DNA of 51,453 bases from Triparma columacea (Eukaryota > Sar > Bolidophyceae > Parmales > Triparmaceae), in contig BRYA01000006.1 of the NCBI GenBank assembly GCA_030267965.1, positions 4,299-55,751 on the forward strand, in the 5' to 3' direction. Below are positions 13,501 to 25,500 of the stretch, piece by piece (position 1 is the first letter of the stretch; each line of letters opens with the position of its first letter). The notes under the pieces are model-generated. The model searched no databases. It was not told the DNA's origin and saw only the letters and a program-made list of their open reading frames with translations. A program made the translations under genes and the position numbers.

Positions 13501-16500
13501 AAATATATACTCTCCTGGGCAACGTACATGAGGTAAGGTTCTCCAGCTGAATCAAGAACGTCGCAACTGTCCCAATGTGTTGATGGATCGCCATCAAATG
13601 CCTTCGATCCATCCCAACCAGGGTTGCAATCTGTGCTTGCTACTTGGCCGTTCTGCATGTCGATGCCTTTCTGTAGGTTAGGGGGGGGGACAGTTTTGAC
13701 CGCCAAATCAGTCAGCTTTTGAGGGACAATGTTGCTTGACTTCTTGGTTTTTGTCCTGGCAATAATTTTGAAAAAGGACGAGTGAAGGATCTCAAACTCA
13801 AAGTTGGGGCTTGCAGAAGTGGTGACAACCTCCATATTGTAGGCCGCCCCATCTATTGAAGTGCAGGACTGACTTGATACGGTGTTGTTCGCTCCATCGT
13901 GTAAGAGGCCTCTCCTTGCAGAAGAAACTCCATTCCTGGTATTCGGAACTTCGTGAACGTAAGTTTCAGTTTGCAAGTTGTTCCGGTCCTGGTGACGGAG
14001 ATTTAGTGCATCTTGCACAGCAGAGATGAGGTGACTGGGGATCCTAGAGACGCTCTTCACAGCATGCCTTAAAATGTTGGCAGATTTGTGCTCACTCCAT
14101 TCAATATCACCAGCTTCAACATTTTCTTTGTCGAGAAGCCTTCTCCTTAAAAGCATACCATTATTGTTGTTTCGATTGTGGATAGAGTCCTCCTCCTGTA
14201 GTAGCCTGTTGTAGCTGTAGCTATAGCTGCTGTAGCTGTAGCTGTAGCTGTATATTGAGTCAGAAGCAATTTCCTCTCCCATGCTATAGCTATAGCTGTA
14301 ACTGTAGCTGTAGCTGTAACTTGACGAAGATGAAGACGTTGTAGGAGCCATTGTGGGGGCAGAAGTTTCCATAATAGGAAGGATACCAGAGGCCCACCCA
14401 TTTTCCCCCTTTAGACCGCCTCCGCTAGCAAGGATGTCCTCCCCATAATCTCCAAGTAATGCTGTGCTTGGTACACCCTCTGCAATGTTGGTGATGTTCT
14501 GTCCGCCGTTTGATGTTGAAAACTTCTTTCCCATGTGTTTAGCATAATATGCAACATTCTTCTCTGCCAAAAAATCTACATATTCCTCAGTTTGTGGATT
14601 CGCAAAGATTGCCTCATGACACTCTGCAATGCTATTGTGAAAATCCCCATCAAAGGCCTTTGGGGTGAGTCCTCCTCCCCAATTCAATGTAAATTCCGTG
14701 CTGTGTGCCCACAGCCTACCTGATGAAACAGAAACAAGTGCCTCGATAAAGAAGATATCGCCAGGCATGACACTGGCAACCAAGTTAGAGGAGCGGGTCA
14801 GAGTGTCGTAGTAAGTCTTCATGTCACGTGGTGCTCCATTTGATGCTGCAAAAACTTCTTCTCTTGGACCTACTGCATCGTGGGTCCCATTTGAATTTTT
14901 CCTGTAAAGTGAGATGAAGAATCTTGATTGTACATTGTTGTTGGCAGGGTCAGGGTCATCCCAAGTGGAGTCAAGCCATGTAGTGGTTGCTTCGATGTTC
15001 TCTAGGTAGACAAAGTCTTGGGTCAGTTCTTCAGCATGTACAGGTATGTAATTGCCACTCCTTTCGCCCTCAATTCTCAGATTTGACAACTTGAAAGTTG
15101 TGGGTGGTGGCTTCTGGTTCACAGTTGTTGTCCACGGATCAGTGGATTCAAGATGATAATCTGGAATGCGTGAGATTTTAGGTACAGCTATGTACACGTA
15201 CTTGTGCCAGTCTGAAAGAGGATCCACTTCAAATTTCAATGTTGCAGTAGAAGAGTTTGCCGTGAAAACCACATTCTCGAGAGCAAATTCCTTAGGCCGC
15301 GTCTCTTCTGATTGAAAGAGTACTTCGTTATCCAAGAGGACATTGTAGGCATTTTTCCCTACATTTCTCGCACCAGCCATCCACGTGATTCTGTATCTTG
15401 CACCTATTTTGAGGGAGCTTATTGTTTGGGATATGTAGGTGTCTCTGTTCATGGCAACATAAAGAGGTGCAAGGCCAGTTCCTACTCCACCCCAACCATT
15501 ATCAAAGTCGTGAATTGTTGCTAATTGACCTACATATGTCCACGGGGAAATATCTGGGCTCCACCTTTGACTTGGGCTGTTGTCATTGTAGTCACTGTTG
15601 ACAATAAGATTATCAGGGGCTGGCTCACTTGCGTTAAAAGGATTGCTCGAGTCTGCCCTTCCATCCACGTACCAAGGCTTCTTGAAAAAGCCCCCCTCGG
15701 TTGACATACAGTTGTCATAAGATTCTACACTCTCAATGGTGCCAGCATCACAAGACGGGTCGTCTCCGCTGTGGAAGGTAATGAAGGGGCGCTTGGTTGA
15801 AACATCACAGCTAGCAATCATGTAGTGGGATGATGCATTGGCCCCCTCGACTTCTTTACACTCCCCAAAAGGCATGAGTCCCATGAAGCTGTTGTTGAAC
15901 ATTCGGCCATAGGTCCTGAATTGTGAGGGACATTCGTTGTTGGGACGATTGGGGTCACTGTACTCACTGAAGAAGGAATTTCCGAAGCCATCACAAGTAA
16001 CATCAAAGAATGACTGGTTGCTGAATGTGAGGCTGTAGTTTCTGTAGCAGTACTCAACAATTTCAGGAACAACCTCTTGTGGAGGGTCGAGAAGGTGATC
16101 AAATTTGGTAATGTTCACGTCAACACTATCTTCGCCAGTGCACTCTTCACTAGCCTCAAAACCGTAGCCAGAAATAGTCACAATTTGACCTCCGTAGGAA
16201 CTCCCCTCAGGGGGCCAGATGTCAAGAACAGCGCTCTCGTATTCAAACCAAAGTAGTCTATGGTCAGCAGAGCCCCCCCCAGTTCTGAAATGGACGTCAA
16301 CGACACCTCCAGGGTGCCTTGGGATGTCGCACACAACTTTATCAACAGTACTTGTTGTGTTATGCCACACAAATGTTCCATTAGGGTACGAAACCAAGTT
16401 GTTGTTTGCGACAGTGTCTGTAGAGTAGACAAGATTCTCACACTTTGCGCTGCCTATCATGACTTCCCAATTATCAGGGTCATTGTCAAATGTTCCCTCC

Positions 16501-19500
16501 CATTCATATAAACCTGCTGGTGGGATGAAGTTTGTTCCTGTTAAAGTCAACTTGTCCCCTCCTCCAGGTTTCCTGTAGAATCCACTCCTCGGACTCAGGC
16601 CGGTTACAATTGGAGCAACATCTTCAGTATAGTTGAGGGCAAGCAAGCTGTGAGAGAAAACTATTCCCTTGCTCATAAGTTCGTCATTTTCTCCGATTGG
16701 TTCTTCAGTTGTGTTGCAAGGTTGGAATAAACATACTGCTGGTGATCGACAATGATATGTGTAATCTGGTCCACCACCATAAGGCCTGTATGAAGCAAAT
16801 AGTCCCATTGTTCCTTCACAGTATTCTGCAAGTCGAGATGAACTCATGGTGGAGTTGCTGTCAGACAATTTGCTCTGGTATCCAATGTTCCCTGAGACCT
16901 CAAGTCCAATGATCTCACTGGGTATGGAAATACCTCGAGACACAACATTGCTCCATGGACGACGATTAGGTATGTCTGGTCTAACGGATGTGGAGTGCGC
17001 AACTAACAAGTCTTTGCACGAGTTTGCGTTTTCTTCGGTGCAAAGAACATCGTTAGAGCCTGCATAGTACGGATCCCAGTCGTTTGCAGACGCATAGGGT
17101 GATGCGTCGCCAGTAAGGCAACGCAATTCCGTGGTGGAGACAACTTCAATCTCAGAGCACTTTACCCCAGAGAAGCTAATTTCTTGAACTGCGACGAGCA
17201 AGCAAAGCGAGTCGTGGAGGATGACACCGTTGGATCGTTAGAATTGTTTTTTGGGGGTAGAATGGTAACAAAATAGAACACATGCAACTAGAGGTGTCAA
17301 AGGTGTAGCTTGCAAAATCTTCATCGTTGCAGAACTGAATGCGCGTGTACCACTTTTCGTGGACTATCTGATGTTACCTCATATCCTTCTCACCTTCGTT
17401 TTCAAAGAAGTTGTTGCCGTAAATTGACACCCAATTCCCTCCGAACATGGACCCCCTCCTTGGGTTGATGGAACTCAATTCTTGCGGAACATATGCTATA
17501 GCTCCTTGCCTCCTATAATTCCCAGTCGGCCCAGAAGGCCAATGTTCTCTGTGGTTGCCAAACCAGTCAATGTCAATTTCAAATAATTCAGGTTTGAAGG
17601 TGCGCGTTATGATGGGATGATGACAGGTGGCATAGCCGACTCGGAACATACCAGCGCCATTTGGGTTGTAAATATTCCATACGACGTCTTCTTTTTCTCC
17701 TGACCAAGGTACCATCTCATAATTTGTCATGATTTCCTCGTCGGAGAGTCGGTGGTAGGTGATTGAATCGCACGTATAGGGTTCAAGGCCGCCCTTCGAA
17801 CCATATTTTATTGTCATAGAATTATTCTGTGAAACAGATGAATGAGGGGTGTAATCGCTGGCGTTTCCTACCGCTTTTGGGAACCAGGGGAAGGTGAAGT
17901 TCAGGGCTTGTCTGCGGTCGTGGCTGTCGACCTCTCTGTACATTATGTCGTAAAGGTCAAACCTCGTTGTTCCTTCGCTCTCTATTTTAGTCATACTGTT
18001 TGGGTTATGTGACCTCGACCAACTTACGGGTCCGTCAGGGACAACAATTGGTGTGTGCGTGTAACTGTATCCATGAGTGCAATTACCTTCAACGAGCCCT
18101 GTTTCACTGTGACATTTGCCAACTGTTGGAAATTGATAGTTCCAGATTACTTCAAAGTCGAGGAATTGGTGTTGGCCTATATGATCCTCGGTATACATTG
18201 CAGGATAACCGATTCCACTGTACATCTTGTCATGATCTAACGGAGGATCGCATTCAGATTGTAAATGCATTCCTACCTGTGAGCATTGATCTGGGCCCAC
18301 AGGCGGCATTTTGCACTTAATTTGATAATTGGTAATCTCAGTCACTGCGCACTTGTATCCACGGTTCCATCCGGATGTCCAAGGTTTGGGCACCATGGGG
18401 TCGTTCTCATCAATTCCCAAGTGGTAAATAGGATCGTAGCCAAAGTAAATATTGTACTCGGAGTGCAACACGATGTTTTGCATCGAGGGGTCTTCCCAGG
18501 CATACGGAACAAACCCTATTGTTTTAAAATCATTGCAGATTTGGCCGATGCGAGAAGGGAAGAAGTTGCGGGTGAGCTAGAAAGAATCACGACTTCCTTC
18601 GTTTCCCCCGCTTCCCCAGCCGCCGCAGCTGTCCCCGCTACACTCATTGCCTCTTTCCGCAAATTCCGGCTCACTCACCTGAACCCGTGATAGTAACCTC
18701 TGTTCCTCCCATGACGCTGCCCCACTTTGGAGAAATGTCATAAATATCGAGGCCGAACATTACACTCCAGTCACACTCTGCAAATCCCTTCCCATACACC
18801 TGGAGGTTGATAGGGTCCACGACATCCTCCTTTTGGAAGTAGAGTACACACTTAGCGTGCGTATCATTAAGCTCAATCGTGCGGCAAGGGCGCTCACCAA
18901 CAATGATCTCCTCAGCCCCACGCTGGTCAAAGAAAGAGTAGCGGTTCTTGTAGTAATTCTTGTCGGTAGCGCCAAACGCCTTGGAAAACCCGTGACCTCT
19001 CAAAGTGAGAATCTGGCCAGCCATGGCATAGAGAGTTCTATTATCGTAAGGCATGTATGGATTCATGTCAGTGTCGTAGGTCATGGCCTCTTCAATCACC
19101 GCAGTTGCGTTGTAGTTAGTGTTGATTGCGGATCCCAACGTTGACCTGGAGCCTGTGAAGTTGTACCAGTCCCCAAAGAAGACGTCGGAATCAAAGAAGT
19201 TTTCCGAAAACATTTTGCAGCTCGGCCCGATCAACCAGCACTCATAGCTCCTCATCACGTCTACCAAATCATTGTCAAGCATCTCCTCGTCTTCGAGTAT
19301 TTCTTCTGATGCAAGCTGCACACTCACAGTCCAGTTAAGGCCGTCGAGCGGTGCGTTCGCGCTTCTCTTGGTAGGGTTGGGGATTTCAATCCTCTCCATG
19401 TCACACTCTATCTGTGTCTTGTTGGAAAAGTCAAAAAAATGGGAGTAACCACGAGAGTGGATTGGATTGTCGTAGTGGTCAATCCTGTCAAAGTTAAAGT

Positions 19501-22500
19501 CGGGACCGCACTCGAGGCCAGGGTCATTTTCGCTCAGCTGGCATTCGAAGTTTCTCATTACTCTGGGGATGCAAGAAACGTTGAGGTTCCATTCAGGCTG
19601 GTGGAACACAACCTTGTTGTACAGGCCAAAGTTCGCGAAGCCTGAACCAGAAATCGTTACGGCTGCCCCACCGTAGAGCGAGATATCGTTGGGGAAAACG
19701 CTATCGACTCTCAAAATGACTTCGAAGGTCATGGGTCCAGAGTTAAGGGCCGAAATCATGGCCGAGCCTTCCCTGTACTGAGTCACCACAACATCCCATA
19801 CGCCTGCTACAGCTTCAACGGTAAGGTCACACAGGACAACAGTGCGGTTCGCATAAGTCGGGATACACTTGCCTGGACCCACATCAATGTCAAAAGTGCT
19901 CGGAATCGTCCCAAACTGCTCCCCCGTTATGGTGATTGTGTCCCCCACAGCACCCGAAGTTGGGAAGATACTGGTTATGATAGGGGTCTCTTCCCAACTG
20001 TAACGGAATGTGCAAGAGTCTGGTGGAGCAAAGAGTGACGTGGTTGTTCCATTCTTGTTCTCGGGTGGGTAGCAAGAGGCGACCAGATTCCCGTCATGCT
20101 CGGACTTCGCAAAGCCGACCTTTACCTCAACCTCCGCAACCCTCTCGTTATCGAGCTCGTCGATGGAAGTATGCTGGGAGTACTTTGCCTGCAGATCACC
20201 CAGGTCGTCAACAAGCGTTTTGTTTGTCACTGATATCTCCCTGAAGAACTCCATCGAAAGCCCGTGGCCGTATGGAGAGCCGAAATCGAAGGTTGTAGAC
20301 CACTCGTCAAGTTTAGTGACTACTGATGTCGTCGTAACACTCGAAGTCTTTGACGCAACCGCATCTGAAATCGAGATTTGCGCTTGACCCCTTGTGTTGA
20401 TAGGTGTCTGCCCCAAATTTGTTTCCTGCAAATTGCTCAATGCGTTCCAATTCTGTGCGGCAAAAGATTGCTCGTAAATGTCCGTAGCCTCCTCTTCAGT
20501 GTAGAGATAACCGTAGCATTCTCCATATGTCAAGTTGAACCCGTCGTTCTCTGCACCGGTACAGATGGGGTAAGAGGCGTCCTGGCATGCCAATTGACTC
20601 TGGATTTCTGTTGAGTCGTCATAATCGGTCAGACATGTTGTAAAACCTTGAGGGTTTGGCAGCAAGAAGTCAGTCATGTTCAGGGGGGGTAAGATGGGGT
20701 CCGTCTCGTCGCCGACGTAGGTGATTTCAGTGCTCGTAAATGTCTCGATCTTTATTTTGGTCATTGTGAGAGAAAGGAGCTTCAGCGCTGAGGAGGACGA
20801 AGACGAATGCTCCATGCGAAAGTAGTACGCGCGCCCCTCAGTGAGATGGAGGGGAATGGACGAGGTTGTGTCGTCAGCATCGCCATCAAGATCCAGAGGG
20901 ACACGGAATGATAGATCTGGACCGTATAGGTTTCGTCTCCCTTGCTCAGAGCCAGTCTGTGGAGATTGAATGTAGGGCTTGGGAGGATTCAACCTCCACC
21001 TTTCATCTATCATGCTGCTGCGCAGGCGGCGACTCGAAACTGGGGGCGCAGCATTTGACGAAGCCGAACCAGCTGTCAAAATTACTCGAGCATTGTCTGG
21101 GGATCCATCAGGGCTGCAATGAGTGAAGCGAAAGAGCGACGAACGCAGAGAGGGTTGAGATAGTGGGTTAGGATGGGCGTATTTTGCGCTCTTGAGGCAG
21201 AATATCGGGGACGGAAGTTGTGGGCGTGGCGACTAGCGACTCGTTGCTCATTATCGTCGTGACGCTCTCCGACACTTCCAAACGAATGCTCACTCACCTC
21301 AGATACACCTTGCCTACGCCGTGAGAGTGAAGATGGAAGGTGTAATTTGCAGTCTGGGGCGGCACAAAGAAACCGGTGTGTACGGTGCCTCCGATCCTGC
21401 GGTGCGTTGGATGGGAACACGTCGAATATTGCGGGTTAGGGTTGATGTAGACAAGAGAATTTTGAAATGAATCCTTAATATGCCTTGATATCTCACCTGA
21501 AGACTGGAGATTTCGGAATATCACCAAACTCTGGGATTTTCCTTCCGTTACAGTCCGTTGCAGATTCATTAGCTCCCAGAGCCCCGTCGCAGGGATCCTC
21601 GTACCCATTCGTTGCCAAGGCAAATTGGTGGAGATGCTGAGGGTTAGATTCGCGGACTTGGTTTTCCTCTTCAAGACAGAAGTCTGGGCACGCTAACACC
21701 GACCTCCACTCATAGTTGTTACCGGGAGGGGGGACGTAGGTAGGGTCGTATGTGGGGCTCCACTTGTTCCAGGGCGCGTCGAGAAAGACCTGGTCTGAAG
21801 ACCACACGAGCTGGCTGTCGAAACCGCAACCGGTTCCTGTTGTGCAACCCATTTCCAACTCTGCTAAGGTGCACAGCCTCGCGCCGGCGTTGGTACAGAT
21901 GGCCTCGGCCTCGGCAAAGGTTTTCGAATCCTCGCAGCCCCATAAATCTGAATCTCCCCAGACACTGCACTGGGAATGCTTGGTCCAATGAGTTATTTCG
22001 ATATCAGAGCAGCACCTAACGGCGGCAGATTCGGTGTCTAGCTTAGTATCGGGGTTCACTACGTCCCCGCAGTTGTCATTCTTTCCACATGCGATGATGT
22101 GCATGGTGGCTGCGTTACTATCCTCGTCCCCTAGTTCCTCAACCTGGTCGTCGTTGATGATCTCGTTCGTGGTCGTGTTGAAGAGGACGAGGTTGTACTT
22201 GGGTTCGCCGTCTGCGTCGAAGCAGGACGAGCACGAGAAGCAGGCAGGACCCATCGTGTCGACGCTCATGGAGAGGGTAACCTTTGTGACGAACTCGGAA
22301 GAAATTCCATCAATCGTCGGGCTCCCGTCATCGGGCCCGTACAAGTAATGCTTGTCGACAGTATCAGGCATAACATTCCTCCTCGTGCCTAATGTTCCGT
22401 ACTTAGAGTCGCCGGACTTGTCCCAATCGGGGGTGGAGAGCCACCTGAGGATGCCGCCGTCTGAGTTTGTGTCCCTCACGAGACCGCCGAAGCCAGCTTC

Positions 22501-25500
22501 GGTGGCGTTCCACTCCTTGTTCCCGATGTTGGGCATCAAATTAAACTCCATGTTCTCCTCGGTGCAGGTTGTTGTGATGGGGTTGCAGGTCTGCAAGGGG
22601 GGGGGGTGGGGGGGGGGGGAGTTGGGGTTGGAGTTAGCGTTTTGATGAATTAATAAATAGCTCAGGCTCTCCCCGAGCCCACGGTATGTAGGGAGGCGTG
22701 GGCTTGGGTTGGTGTCTTCCCCCCTTCCCCCGTAGTTCTCACCTGCATCCACTCGATGCACCCGAAAGTGGTACCCTCGTAGCAGAGTTTGAGGTTAAAT
22801 ATTCCAGTGGTAGGGTGGCGCATTCGCTCGAACTCCCCTAGGATGGAGAAGCACGAGGCGTCGTGGGTGGCCTTGTCCGTGTTGTAATGAGAGGAAAAAT
22901 AGCACGGGTTTTCCTACGGTGGGCGAAGAATGAAGCGTTAGTTTGGCCTTCTGAAAGAGCGGCGGCGGCTTACGGCGGTGGTCTCAAATCGGTCTCGACA
23001 ATTTTCTCACCTCGTCCGTCATGTCCTGAACTAGCATATCTCTCCACTTGTTAACCTTATCCGTCCCCTCAATGTCCCAGTGGCTCGCCTTGATTCCGTC
23101 AAAGTGTCCCGCCACCCCGCAGTAACTCCCCGCCGGGCACATGTCGTGGAGCGGGCAAGAGGTGGAGGAGCATGAGGGAGGGTAGGTACCCTGGAAACCG
23201 TAACCGTTGGGGGCGGAACAGAGCTCACCGTTCCAGGGTGTGTCTAGAGGGGTCGTAGAGTACCAGTCATCGTACTGGTAACCAGGCTGCGTGTGAAGGG
23301 TGAAATGACAGGAGGAGTTTTTGTTTCAGTGTGTGTGCATCAAGGAAGGAGCGACGAGAGGAACGGCGAGGGTCGAAACAGAAGGGATATAGATATTGAA
23401 GATGTTGATGACCTCGTCGAAAATCCACGAATTTGAGCCTTCTAGTTCCCTCTCTCACCTTCATATAAGACCACGACTGTGTAGTGAGTCCCCTCCCTTT
23501 CATGTACGTGCACGACTCATCCTCGTAGATAGCGTTCTCATTGTAGTTCGCCGCCTTCCTGTCCGTGCACCCGTACTTATCGCCTTGTGTGGGGTGGTGG
23601 GTTACAGAGACAGTTCCAACGGGGACGCAGGATCCTAGGGGAGCCTCCGATGCGTCTACGGTAACGGTGAAGGTCGAACCAGGGGAGTGGTAGAAGTTTC
23701 CAAGAGTTATGGAGGCGGAAAAGGGAGGACGAAGTACCGTGACTGAGGCGCCGTGGTTAACGATTATTGGGAGGAACGAAGGTGGCGTGCACGACGTTGG
23801 GAGGGTGGGGGTGTCGAGGGTTACGTTGTAGGCGGAGGGAAAGTTGAGGAGGTTCGTGAGCTCAAAGACTGCGTATGCGTTGGAAGTTGAGGAGGGACCA
23901 ACGTCGAGGGTTGAGGGGGCGTTGGCGGGATCCGCGGAGACGGTGATGCCGGCGCCGTAAAAAGAGGCCTCGATGGAGGTCGGCTCAGCCACGTTGGTGG
24001 GGGGGGAGGAGACGGAGGACAAGGTCTTGGACTCCCACGAGTACTTGGAGGAAGTTTCATTTGTTGCGTTGGTGTTCATTAGGGACCAAGACTCCGGGGA
24101 AGTCCTGGGGAGTGCGGAGGGGAGAGGTGTTTGGGGTTTGGGTGGGGTGAGGAGGGAGCGCATGGAGGTGGGGGTGTGTGTGTGGTGGCCAGCTTTGACT
24201 CCTTTATCCCCTCCTTACCTGCAAGTGATTGTTTCGATCGTTGACGTGAGGACTGTACACGGGGCTCCACCGATCTTCACAGTGTTGAGGTCCTGCGAAA
24301 GCGGAGCGAAAGTGGAGCGAAAGTGGAGCGAAAGCGGAGCGAAAGCGGAGCGAAAGCGGAGCGAAAGCGAAGGATTAAAAATGTGTTAAGGTAAGGTTCC
24401 ATGTTGAGCTCAAGTTTCTCAGAGCCCCAACTCCCAGTTGCGATTTGCCTTTCGAGAAGGTTCCAGCGCCCGTGTTGGCTACTAGTTTTTTCCAGTCAAT
24501 TTATTCTCACCTTGTCCATACTAAATCCTCCTCCCTGTACCGTAACAACCGTACCTCCCGCCTTGCTTCCTACTTTCGGTTCGATGTGGTGTATGTGTGG
24601 GTAGTACTGTACGGTGTAAGTGTTCCCGAAACCGTCCTTGTTTAGCATGTCGGTTGGGGAGTGGGGGAGGATGTCTGTTAGACCACCGATTAGAGGCGCG
24701 GCTCGCTGAGGTAAAAGCGAAGGGGGGTAAGAGGGGGGGGGGGGGTGAGAGGTGAGAGGGGATATAAGTATCGACGATCAGCAGTTTGACTTGCTCCAGC
24801 TCGACTTTTCCGGTCGGTTCCTTGTTGCCTCGAAAAAAAGGTCGGTTGTGCAGTGTTCTCCTCTCACCTTTTCCGTCCCCATGAACGCGCTCGCGTTGTA
24901 CGATCCGCTCGCGAAGTCCGCCAGTCTACACTTGACCTCGTTTAACTTAATCGGCGCCGGGTTAGCCTCGTCAATCGTGACTCTTTGGAGTGTTCCAAAT
25001 ACCTCGCCTTTAAGGTTCGCTGCTGAGTTAAGCTCATCGACCCTACAGAGGGCTGAGTTAGCCTCGGACTGGAGGTTGCCTCCTTGGGGAGGCCTGCCTG
25101 GGCCGAAGTATATAGTGCGGTAGTCCTTGAGAGATGTTCCAAGGTTGGCACCTGTTAGAGTGAATACATCACCAGCTGATCCGTATCGAGGTGATATGGT
25201 GTCTAACCAAGGTGAGTCCGGGTGGTAGGGGTTGTAGTAAGTGAAGGCGTCGTCTAGCTCTGCAGTCCAGTAGTCGAAACCGTCGAATGAATTAGAAGTC
25301 TGGAGAAAGGGGGGGGGGGGTGGGGAGGCAGGGAGGTGTGGGATAGTTAGATTTATAACCCTAACGAAGAATGTTTCGAATGCCTCGTCTCCCCCCCACG
25401 CTTTCAAAACCACAAACACTAAGGAAAAAATACATACACACACACTCCCACACACACACTCCCACACACACACTCCCACACACATTCCCTAACCCTACTC

